A stretch of 64,000 bases of DNA from Plutella xylostella (taxonomy: Eukaryota > Arthropoda > Insecta > Lepidoptera > Plutellidae). The notes under the pieces were generated by a model, which saw nothing but the letters and a program-made list of their open reading frames with translations, ran no database searches and was not told the DNA's origin. A program made the position numbers and the translations under genes. How positions within the stretch are numbered: position 1 is the first letter of the stretch; every line of letters begins with the position of its first letter. Shown here piece after piece: positions 33,459-44,700 of the stretch. Location of the stretch: assembly GCF_932276165.1 (NCBI RefSeq), contig NC_064010.1, positions 2,604,001 to 2,668,000 of the forward strand, read 5' to 3'.

Positions 33459-36017
33459 TCACAGGTCCCGCTCGCTGCACGAGATCTGGTGGAAGCAGCC
33501 CGGGCACTGCCCCGCCGCCACGCCCAGCGTGGGGGCTCGTCCGCCCGCACAGGCTACCAGCCACTGCGAATTGTGAAAAGAAAAATATATTTATTAGCTG
33601 AGAGACGTTTGCTTCATACACAAACTAACTGGCGTTAGGTTTTCCTAGACGGGTTGTATTTTCTTTGAGTTTATGTATGTATTGTATAGTCAAAATGTTA
33701 TCGAACTAAAAATTCCTGCCCGCCGGACCGACGACCTTAGGCAGGTAGCCGGTAGTGGCTGGATGAGGAACGAGTGTTGTGGCGCTCCTTGGGAGAGGCA
33801 TATGTCCAGCATTGGATGATTATTGGCTGATGATGATCAGGTGCCTGACACTATACTGTATATAAAGGCTTTGTCTACTTTGAGGGTGGTTGTGTGTCGT
33901 GTGCCATATTTTATATCTTGTTCACAAGGTATGTTCCTAAACTGAACGAAATACTTTGGAAGCCTGATAGATCACAAAATATTACCTCATTCTTCTTATA
34001 GTAACAAACTAAGACTCAATTACTTTTCAAACGAACCTGATACAAACACCCAGCATGGAAGTACTGTCCACACTTCGCATTAGCGCACAGCGGCTGCGGG
34101 CGCGCCTCGCCCTCGCAGAGACAGATGCCGCACAGCAACTCTGGGGGGCTCGCGGGGGCTGCGGGGGTGTCGGGGGCGGGGGTAGAGGGGTGGTTGAAGG
34201 CCGGGTTGGCTGGCTGCGGGAAGGTTTGGATGTCTGGAAGACAAATGAAGGAATTCATTAAAGTCTGTTTTTTAATCTCAGATACTACATTGGTAGATTC
34301 TGAGCGGTCACTTAATCGCGGGACAATCAACTGTTGATGAACGGTTCAGAATCTGTCATTTTAGTATTTAAGGCCCTTGGCCTCTAGTACGAGTTATGCA
34401 ATTTTTGTAAACGAAAAAAGTTTTGGTATTCTTCTGTCATCTGCATACATTATCTGTCTAAAGTTTTATGATAGTTTCCGCTAGAGGTGCCACTTTGTAT
34501 GCGAGAAAACTGAAACTTTTATAGTTTTCGACAAACTATCAAACCTGTACTAGACTTAAAGGACTTTGTAAAAGTCCTTGATTTGAGATTAAAAAACAGA
34601 GATTAGTGTCTTTAATGACCAGTTGCGCAAAGGAACTTATATCTATGTCTGTCTCTTTCTGTCTGTATACTATCAAAGCAAGGCAGCAATACATTTAAGG
34701 CCGTCATTAGATTAAAGTTCCTTTGTGCAACTAGGTATTTTTATGGCAATAAAAATATGTTTCACATAGAAGATGATAATGAAGTGGAAATCAATGACAA
34801 AACTCTAGCATTTGTTGATGCCAATGAGAGCATTTGAGATTGAAGCTTACATACCTACCTTGATAGTTAACCAAGTGGGTAAGGAGCTTTATTCATGAAG
34901 AGCTTATAGTCACAGTTAATGTAAATTATTCGTTATATTGTTTTGAAAAAGAAATATATCAAAATGCAACTGAAGCATCTTTCAAAAATGGATTAAATCT
35001 TTCAGCATTCTTACATAAACAACCACTTTTCCATAAACAAAAACACCACAACCACACACAAATACAAAAACAACAGTTCTCACCAAAAATATCCATAATA
35101 TTCTCCACAATCTCCTTGTCGTGGTCCCATGCGGTGAGGCCGGCCTTCAGCTGCTCCGTGTAGCGGGCGCTGTTGCCAACGAGGTGCATGTTGGAGGCGA
35201 GCCCCTCCGCCGTCACCTCCACGTGCAGCCACACTCGCTCTTCTGTTCATAACATTATTAAGAACAATTATTACAAAAATAAAACAGTACAAAGAGGTGG
35301 TCTTATTGCTTATAGCAATCTCTACCAGACAAATTTTGATGGTAGACAGTGAGTTATGTTAGAACTGTTAGAAGGCATCTTGTCTACAATAAGTATGTTT
35401 TCTTTACTAACATGTTGAGTTTACTGCACTCCCGCACTCCATAACTGAACTTTGTCATGCAAAAGCCCTACTGTGACAAGTGGAAGTGGCAACTTATACA
35501 TACTTTATAATGTTATTTACTTACCAAGATATATTTTCCTATATTCATCCTTAAATGTAGGGTGCACAGGGTCCACTATGCAACAAAAACTGTCTATCCT
35601 TTCCAATTCCATAAAGTAATTTATAAGCCTGTCTATGTGATCCTTGAACACGTCTACCAGTTCATCTATTGTCCCAAATTCATGCTCAATATACGGCGCT
35701 TTCGGTAACGTGGTAGATTTTATCACTAGTTTTCTATAACCTTTATAAGTTATGAAAACTGTGTGCTGCCGGTTGAAATCGTCTAAAACGATGCACTTTA
35801 TGTCTCGCAAAGACTTCCCGATGTTGATGTAAACGTCTGGTCGCAGATTTATCCTCTGTAAGTCCTCGTAAAAACTATTGTCGACGAAATCGGTGGACAC
35901 ATCGTCGGTAGTTTTTATACTTGCTTCAAATATTGTATTTACTCGATCAAGCAATGGGTTTAGAGTGTTATATTTATCACTGTAGAAGAGATCTTGAATT
36001 ATTGAATTTAAATCCAT
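33459..36017 (-). CDS. FANCL: FANCL, Fanconi anaemia E3 ubiquitin ligase
   Basis: Four exons on the minus strand (35525-36017, 35084-35242, 34037-34233, 33459-33563) join in frame to give 317 residues. In vertebrates FANCL ubiquitinates FANCD2 and FANCI in DNA crosslink repair in the nucleus. The central region matches the RWD-type URD domain: IDSFCCIVDPVHPTFKDEYR (about residue 140), then ERVWLHVEV, with the AWDHDKEIVENIMDIF segment. The C-terminal RING starts CGICLCEGEARPQPLC (about 238), continues CGQYFHAGCLYQWL and ends QCPGCFHQIS. Human FANCL has about 375 residues; the extra length is at the N-terminus, so the ELF domain is reduced or absent here. A proline/alanine-rich spacer of about 30 residues precedes the RING. 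The start is the first in-frame ATG, and no other supported exon lies upstream. A polyadenylation signal on this strand (complement TTTATT) lies at about 33264. Confidence 0.92.
33720..33835 (+). mobile_element. RTE-type LINE 3' fragment in a FANCL intron
   Basis: GCCGGTAGTGGCTGGATGAG followed by GGATGATTATTGGCTGATGATG is the 3' end of the LINE family also seen at 61836-62180. It ends in a GAT-type tail. It lies between the last two FANCL exons. Confidence 0.7.
34262..34606. mobile_element. MITE interrupted by another repeat
   Basis: It begins GTCTGTTTTTTAATCTCAGA and ends TTGAGATTAAAAAACAGAG, with the ATCAACTGTTGATGAACGG core. About 210 bases of a different sequence (from CCTCTAGTACGAG to CTGTACTAGACTTA) split the right half. 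It lies in FANCL intron 2. Confidence 0.65.
35270..35400 (-). mobile_element. Retroelement 3' fragment in a FANCL intron
   Basis: AAACAGTACAAAGAGGTGG then AGCAATCTCTACCAGAC match the fragment at 20020-20180. It lies between FANCL exons 1 and 2. Confidence 0.5.
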
Positions 36018-36728
36018 AATTAGTATGAGAAAATACGAAAATATTAATTAAAACAGCGGGTAGGGCGCGAAAATGTTTTGAAATTTACCAAAACAATAAA
36101 TTTGACAATTTTAACACAGGACTGTCATCTTGACAGATGGTATAGGCGTAGAGGCCTGTTCGTTTGTAAGCATAATTATTTCTCAGAATAATTACGTAAT
36201 GTCGCTCACACTAACAACCAATGCGAAGGTTAGTTAGAGCAATGCCTTCCAGTTAGAGAAGTAAGAACCTAACACTAATGTTCCTTGACCAATGCTTTCT
36301 CAGTCTCTGACAAAAAGACGAGAAGGGGCCCCGCGGGGGTTTGATTTGTGGTTTGAACACTCTTACGAAGATGGAACTAGACAACCTTGATGTGTAAAAT
36401 CATTTATCCATAGTGGGTCAGGCAGCAGCAGCAGCGTGGTGTAGGAAATACAACCTAAATGTACCTTTACAACAAAGTGCATCTGAATCAGGTGCACGAA
36501 CTAACGACACAGAAAATTAATATTAGACTAATGCCCTCAAACTAATAACGGCTTATGAGAGAAAATACCATAAAAAAAAATACCTTAGCCCAAATTTTAT
36601 ATTTTAGTCTGTTTATTAAGTTCATAAAAAACCTCATTGATACTATACCTACGGTATTTACTATTGGGCAACACGCATCCAATGGTCGATGACACAAACA
36701 AGAGCAAAAAGGATAACTAATGATAGGT

Positions 36729-36871
36729 ACAGTCAGCTGCATAAGTAGCTATACACTTTTGAACCTTGTCAGACTCACAAACCACCAATTCATTCATTCA
36801 AACAATGACATTTTGTTTAGTTGGTAGTTTGACAAGGTACAAGTGTAAAGCTACTTATGCAGCTGACTGTA
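36729..36871. mobile_element. MITE with AGTCAGCTGCATAAGTAGCT ends
   Basis: Terminal inverted repeats of about 25 bases read TACAGTCAGCTGCATAAGTA on the left and TACTTATGCAGCTGACTGTA on the right. A second copy forms the centre of the palindrome at 42883-43370, and a fragment lies near 46180-46213. Confidence 0.8.
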
Positions 36872-37224
36872 CGTAGACAAAGAAGTAAAACAACAAATAT
36901 TTTTTAATTCATCATTTTTTCAATATTAACCAGTAAGTCCCTTAAGCAGCTTACAGTATAGAATAGCATAGCAATAATGGTTTTGTCACTTAGATGGTAG
37001 TCATTTACAGTTTTGGATACACACTTCAGCGCTGTGAACAAAATATAGGATAAAATATTTACCGGTAGTTCTTACTACAGGTTTAAACACTATTTAGGAC
37101 ATTACTGACTCTCACACCAAACTGATTAATTCATATTTTTTTTGTAACTACATACAATACCTATTTGAAAATAAAAATCAAACCGGATTTTTTTTTTGGA
37201 ATGAGTACGATAAACAATATACCT

Positions 37225-37297
37225 ACAGGGTGTTGCAAAATTGGTATACTAAGCCGAATCCTACCTTAGTATACCCTTTTTGCAACACCCTGTAGAG
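37225..37297. mobile_element. Very short MITE with ACAGGGTGTTGCAAAA ends
   Basis: A 73-bp near-palindrome: ACAGGGTGTTGCAAAATTGG on the left and TTTTGCAACACCCTGTAGAG on the right. A longer relative is at 63674-63866 and a terminal fragment at about 30231. Confidence 0.75.
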
Positions 37298-39436
37298 AAT
37301 ATAGATTTTTAGGTCCTCACACATGACTACACATTGTTGTTAAAATGAATGAAAAACAGTAATTGCCTACTAAAATAAACAGATCATTAAAAGATCTTAA
37401 ATGATTCACTCATTTTGGTTATCGTAGTATTTTGCTCACAGTGTCAAAGTAATTATAGAAATATATGTTTAAGTTTAGTATAATACAGATGCAGTCACAA
37501 ACACATATTATACGTATGTATATGAGGAAAAATAGCAATTTTGAAGTACATAATATATCCCGTGCTATTCTTAACAAATTATGGTACAAAATTACTTTAT
37601 CGCTTGAACACAAAAATATATGATAATATTCATTTAATTTTACTTTTTTAATGATAATAATGTAACTGCGTTAAAGGCATTTTTATGAACTTTACGTTTG
37701 TGTATATTATATAATTGTCACGTAGTTAAGAGGTGTACTGAACAAAAGTTAAGCGCCACTTTAAACCATGTAATCCCTTTCAAATATTATAAAACCTGAA
37801 AGAGATTAGGTATTAACTATAATTATTTATCTTACAAATATGGATATTATATATAAATATTCTCTAAAAGCAGCTGATGGACTATTTTTGCACAGAACTA
37901 ATACATTTTCCATACATAATAATATTATTTATATGCGCTTAACTTTTGTTTAATTATCTATGTACTTACCTTTTTCATATAATATGAATAGTTAGTAGTT
38001 TCACAATAATAAACTCAAAATTATATACCTACATTACCGAGAATATTATTGAAAATTCCAATTGAAACAGACATTGAGAGCAGACATGATGTAGTTGGTA
38101 CGTAAATGTATTAACAACGAGATAGAACCGTGTTTAGCTCAACTCAGTATAGGGAAAACAGGTGCCGATTGCTTGACAATTGTTGTTAATTTTTTCTATT
38201 AATATCTCAAACCCTCCTGTTTATTGTGAAACTATTCCTAAAACATATTTTTGTGAATGGACAACGTATGGTCTCTATGTGATATATAATTATAATATAT
38301 TAAACATGATACACAAATTCGGGGTAAAATCTGGTAGTCACGTATAGGAATAGTATTGGAAAGTTGGTTTAATCAAATCGAATATAGATAATCTCAAGGA
38401 CATTGGTCGTTAGCACTGTCCAATCTGTCCACGTCGTGATCTAGATCACCTTTAATGCCATTTTAATTAATATTATAATTAAAATACGTCAAGACTTACA
38501 GATTTTACCCAAATAAAACAACAAACTTGATATGTGATGATCAGGTTACAAAGTTAAATGTGATGATTTAGAAAACAAAGGAGGTTGGCGGTATAAAGTA
38601 AACGGAACAATGATATAAAAGTAACTTATGGTAAAAATTAGCACTTACAATAAGGACACCAAATAAATAACTAGGTATATAACAATTGAAACATTTTACT
38701 CTTATTAACTTAACTGTAAGAAGCATTCAAACCTTACCAAAATATACTTTGTTAGAATACCGCTATATCGCTCCCTTAGTAATCAATATAAGGCCAAAAC
38801 CAAAAATTAAGAGGTTTGGAATTTAAAACGGGCACTAAATTGACAATTCTAGAACTTTGATCACAAAGACTTAAAACTTCATATTTTTGAGTTATATCCT
38901 TATTGCTACGGATGTACGGATGCGGTTGAACTATGTAGGTATTTTTAACAAAGATAATTTTGGTAAGGTCGAATTCCCAACATAATAATAGATACTATTA
39001 AAGAAACCCGTACAGTGCAAGTAGGATAAGGACTTTAAAATTACCTATTATTTTCATAAATTAAAAAAGTAGGTACCTAGGTAGTCACAAAAAACCTTTC
39101 TGTTGTCATTTCAATAACGCGGGCAGAAACAATATTAAAATTCATTTTAAGTGTAACTACGAGTAGGAAGTATCATTGACAAACCTACGAATGGGGCGGG
39201 ATAGCATGATTTCGATCGGCATTATGACAATTGACAACATTTCAAATAAAATGCTCACCGATTTTATTCTATTTTCGACGAGATATCACAAATTTGTTGT
39301 AGTATGAGTGACGTCACGTCGAGGCTTTGGATAAAAATATTTCCGTTGCCTGTGTAACCTAAAAAAAAAAGTTGGATGACATTAACTTGACATGAACAAG
39401 GACCAATCAACTTCAACTTCAACTTTATTTTGTGGC

Positions 39437-39760
39437 AAGGACAATGACAAAGGAATAAAGAGAGGACCTGGCATAAAAATCGGTACTTAAAAATATATCG
39501 TCGTCTCTTTTTAACTTATTGGTGTTATCCTACGTAAAAAAGGACAACAGTAGTTTTATCTTTGCCTAAAATTACAACATTGCGACCGGTCGCCATGTTG
39601 ATTGACATCCAAACACAAGGTACTTCAGCTGTCAAACAATTTGTTTGTTTACATTTTTCAAGAAAAAAGCCGCCATTTTAATTGACACCAAAGTTTAGGT
39701 AGGCGCATTTTTTTCGTGGATATGCCATGTCCTCTCTTTATTCCTTTGTCAATGGGCAAG
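39437..39760. mobile_element. Inverted-repeat element
   Basis: The left arm GACAAAGGAATAAAGAGAGG and right arm CCTCTCTTTATTCCTTTGTC are exact complements, with the flanking TGGCAT/ATGCCA also shared. The interior of about 250 bases holds no recognisable gene; 85-codon and shorter ORFs cross it. Confidence 0.6.
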
Positions 39761-41764
39761 GACCAATCACGAACTTCCGTCATTGACAAGGACACATAAA
39801 AGTGACAGACATTTGAGTGATGTTTGTCATTGTCAAAGTGACATAACATGTTTTTTTTTGTTCGTGTTTTAGAAGTAAATGCGCGTTTAATTATTGTGCC
39901 ACATCGTGATGTCACTAATGATAATTTAGATTTTTATGTTTTTATCTGAAATAAATCAATAGAAAAATCGGAAACATTTTTTTTTGTGAATATTAGAGCC
40001 ATATCTCTAAATGGTTTTCGAATTTCAACTGTATAAAATTTTGAAATGTTGTCAATTTCATGGATCTGCGCGCATCATACAATGCAACTTGTTTTTTTTT
40101 ATTACAGTTGGTTTCATCATTTTTTTTATTCACGAATATTAGTGTGCGTATAGGATAGGTTTAATAATATAACGACAACAAAAAATACCACGGTGTCAAA
40201 GAAAAAAAAGCTAAACGGACGCTTGTTATATTAATATTGTTAATTACACCATACACAGCCATACAATACAAATCAGTGGCATTATACAGTAACGGTCAAT
40301 TATTATTGGTTTCATTACATTAATATACACAGGTATTTTTTTTATCGCATAACGCGTGCATCCTTTTTTACACAATCTACTTTCTATTTTAAGCATTGCC
40401 TATTCATGGCAGTTTGGGGGTTATCTGTATTTCTAAACTTCATCCCAAAAGCATGGAAAACATCCCATGTTTTTTTACGATAATGAAGTTTGGAAAATCT
40501 ATTACTCATGTATTTTCTGTCCTTTCACTTCAACATCAATGTTATGTTTATAAATATTATACCATTTGCAAAAATACAGCAGTAATTATACAATTATAAT
40601 CAGGCCTAACTCTAGTCTCAAAATTTAGCATACTATTCAGTACATGGGTAGCGTAATATTTTTTTAATTTTTAAATTACATACATGGCCGGTTTCATAAT
40701 TTTATGTTTAACACATACTTTTTACGATTATGCTTAATACGTACAGCTATGTAAAATAGTAATCAGATTTTATAGGCTTCAAATTTGGGCGCCATTTGGT
40801 AACGGACATAATATGGAAGAATTCTGCCGCGTTCAAAAATATTGTGTGTATAAGGGAAGCTTCGTGAGATTCTTTTTTTTTAATTTAAAATCCTTGGAAG
40901 AAGAATATTCATTTTAAAATATTTTTACCATAGACAATTTTTACTTTCATCCTTTTCAATATCCGAACTCTTTGTGCACTTTACCGCGAAGCCTAAAGCC
41001 GAAACTACGTACATTCTAGAAAGTCTTAAAACTTGATATTTTTCGCATTAAAAACAAATTACTAACATGATTTCAGTTAAAACAAAACAATTTACCTATA
41101 ATAATTATAATGCAAATAATTAACCTACAACATAATTACAATATACTTACAAAATTAAATAATTTTTATATTAGCTAGACAATCGCCTCTCGTATCAATC
41201 CATAAATGAAACCTTAAACCTTGCATGCTCTCAGTCCAACCTTTTCATGATTCATGACGAATCTCTGATGTTATGGTTAGATAAATTTATTTACGTACAA
41301 AAATCACATGAGATCCTTCCCTGAAATACTGAGTCTTACATCCAAAACAACAACATACATACACTCAAAGGCAATCAAACTCATTTCATACAATACCTAC
41401 TTGTAAAATTCCTTTAAAAAGTTGTCTATGGTTTCGAATTACTGGCGAACACTTCTTATTCTGAGGTCTGTCCCGGCGCGGCGCCCCGGAGGCCTAGCAC
41501 GCTTTGCATTTTTTTATTTAGGTAATTCTTGAAAACTCGATTTTAACATCGCGCATTTTTTATGTAAATCGCGTATAAGCCACTATTAAGTGTAACCCAT
41601 ACATTGTGTACACTGGCCTTATTAAGATCTTACAAAGCTGCCCGAAGTCGCCACCGCAAACCGTAAAAGGGTATACCTCAGAACAATAACTTTATCCTCT
41701 TCCCGGGCAAACGCGCAGCGCCCTAACAGCCCTTAGTGACACCATAGACAATAAAAAAGTAATC

Positions 41765-44700
41765 TCACGCCATAGAGCTAGTAGTCGGCGGCGGAACGCA
41801 TCGGCTGCCAGTGTCGATGTCTCGATTATTGATCGCCGATTCTCTGCTCGATATCAGTTCTCGGCGGTTGTCGCGCAGTGAATTGTTTCTTCTGAGCTCG
41901 TCTTTGATGGAGTTCTCGCGGGATTCGAGCCCTCTTCTGGGAGAGTTGGTCGAGTCTCGGCACTCGGATGACGATCGCTTTGTATGCACTCCTGGTAACA
42001 ATAATATTAACATAAGTGGATAATAACACGTGTCTGTGGTAGTTTTGCGCTGCAGATTTTCATTTGTTTTTTAGGGCCATAGTTAGGCAGAAGTTATGTT
42101 ACTTTTAGGGTGATTTTCACCAAAGTGTAAACGAATTAATTTTTTTATTGAAATCAAATTTTAAACATATTTTGTACTAACTGATGGATGTTTGACAGGC
42201 AAATATATTCCATTTTACGGGGAATGTCATCTGATACATACAAAAACTACCCACAAACTGCGTACAGACCGGCCAAACGAACTCCAACGAACGGGTTTCG
42301 TTGACCTTTGTTGCTGCCATCTGCTCTGTATTATGTATGATAAATATCCATCGTTGAGCGTTCGTTCGGCGTTCGTTGGGCCGGTCTGTACGCAGCTTTA
42401 TTCGAATGTAATAAAATAAGGGTTCAGATGTCTTTCCCCGTGAAACAAGGTTTAACATTAGCAAACTACGTTTAACATTTGGTAAAAGTTCACCTTATGG
42501 TCACCGCACATATAAATATGACCGTAACGTAAAGGGATCACCTCTTTTTCGTCTGTGAACGTAGAACGCGAGCTCGCGAACGCCTGCTCGACAGAAGAAA
42601 AAGAGGCGATCTCTTTAAGTTACGCGGTGATCTAGTATTGAATGCCGGGGATTCTTAAAGTTGCTTTGGTTCCTAAACACAACGACTGACCGGACAGCAC
42701 GTCGCGGCCGCAGCTCATGATCTCGTGGTCCAGGCTCGCGGACTGGGGCTCCGCCGCGCGCCGCCCGCGCCCTCCTTGCTGCAAGGGACAGAAATGATGA
42801 CTGTGAGAAACATCCGAATTCGTGCAAATCTTATACTTATACTAGTGGATGTCCCCAGGGGTCTACTAGTTTTTGCTTATTTATCGGCCTATGACATTGT
42901 ATGGACAATATTGTAACGCTTTGTGCCGCCTTCAAAACCCTGGATTACTTACGTTTTATCCCGGAATTACCTCGGGGAAACCTTTTAAACCGAAAGTCGT
43001 AGGTTCTTTATTGTAGTTGCTACGGTCTAATGTTGACGTACGTAAGTTGTAGTCGTAAGTAGCTGACTGTAAAGTCAGCTGCATAAGTAGCTATACATGT
43101 ATGTAACTTAGGAATCTGATGAACCGTCAATGTTTCAATGAATTGATAGGCAGTTTCAGATTGGCAAGGAACAAAAGTGTATAGCTACTTATGCAGCTGA
43201 CTGTACGTCAACATTAGACCGCAGCAACTACAGTAAAAAAACCTGCCGGCTTCGCTTTAAAAGGCTTTCCCGTGGGAATTCCAGGATATAAGGTAATCCA
43301 GGGTTTTGATCGCGATAGAAGGCGTTACAATATTGTCCGTACAATGTTTTAAAATTTATGATAGGCATAAACAAGCCAGAACTTATGGTGTCCTGGAGAC
43401 ATTCTCTAACTAATAGGTTAATTTATATTACCTTATATCCACTTGAAGTACTTGTAACTGAAGAACTGGATCCCAAGGGATGTGTGCCATTCTGAAAGTA
43501 GACAGTCAATTAAAGTCAAGATAAGCGTCTTATACCTACCGCGGGAATCTACGAGACAAATATTTGAGATAGTTACATCTTATAACTAACCTTCAATAAT
43601 TAAAAGTTAAGCAACATTCTGTACCGCCATTCTTTGGATGGGTGAACATCATACCTCATACCATTATCATCAGCCTATAGCAGTCCACTGCTGGACGTAA
43701 GCTTTAGCCAAAGCACGTCACTGGATGCGATCTTTAGCTTTCCGCATCCTAATCATAACCAGCCATCTTTCCCAAGTCGTCACCCCATCTAGCCGGAGGG
43801 CGTCCCACACTACGTTTGCCTAGTCGCGGCCTCCACTCCAGAACACGTTTACCCCATCGGTCATCGGTTCTTCGACAGATGTGACCAGCCCACTGCCACT
43901 TAGCGTCAATTCACACGTACCACAACCACACCACGTCGCAGCGACATAATGTGGTCAAGCTGTGGTTACGTGTGAATTGTGTGACAGCGGCTTTTTGCAG
44001 TTGCGTTGTGGCAGCGACAAAATGTCGATGTGGTTGCGTTGTCGCTGTCATTGCGATGTGGTAACCACGTCGTCGTGTGCAGTTAAGCGTCAATTCACAC
44101 GTACCACAACCACACCACGTCGCAGCGACAAAATGTGGTCAAGCTGTGGTTACGTGTGAATTGTGTGACAGCGGCTTTTTGCAGTTGCGTTGTGGCAGCG
44201 ACAAAATGTCGATGTGGTTGCGTTGTCGCTGTCATTGCGATGTGGTAACCACGTCGTCGTGTGCAGTTAATACGGAAAACAGGTTGCCGCGGTGCCGCCG
44301 CCGCGTGGCGGCGTTGCCGTTGCGATGTGGTTGCGTTGTGGTTGCGATGTGGTTGCGATGTGGTCGTATTACACAGGTGGTCGATAACAACGGCAAAATG
44401 TGGCACGTGTGAATTGGATTACTCATTGTCAATACAAAATATACGCCCGACCACACCGCGAGGTTGTGGTGTGGTTGTGGCTGTGGTGTGGTTGGGGTAC
44501 GTCTGAATTGACCCTTAAGCTTACTAACTCGGTGAGCTATGTCGGTGACTTTAGTTCTCTGTCGGATTACTTCGTTGCGGATGCGATCTTTCAGAGAGAC
44601 TCCAAGCAACAACATCATACCTGGTCCACGCCATCTATGGAAGTATGAGATGTGGGGCTCTTCACTGCGTCGAACACTGAACAGTCGCTGTCGTGGTCCG

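Larger units (their letters stand above)
36018..41764. other. Intergenic region, including probable BRSK 3'UTR
   Basis: AT-rich sequence between the FANCL start and the BRSK stop codon. It contains MITEs at 36729-36871, 37225-37297 and 39437-39760. BRSK reads leftward, so its 3'UTR must occupy part of the high-coordinate end; I cannot place its end because TTTATT is very common. No exon-like ORF was found. Confidence 0.5.

Noticed and set aside
43962..44648. Several ORFs of 60-128 codons
   Set aside because: They lie in the MITE's tandem duplication and GTGGTTGCG minisatellite, or read through its border with a LINE.
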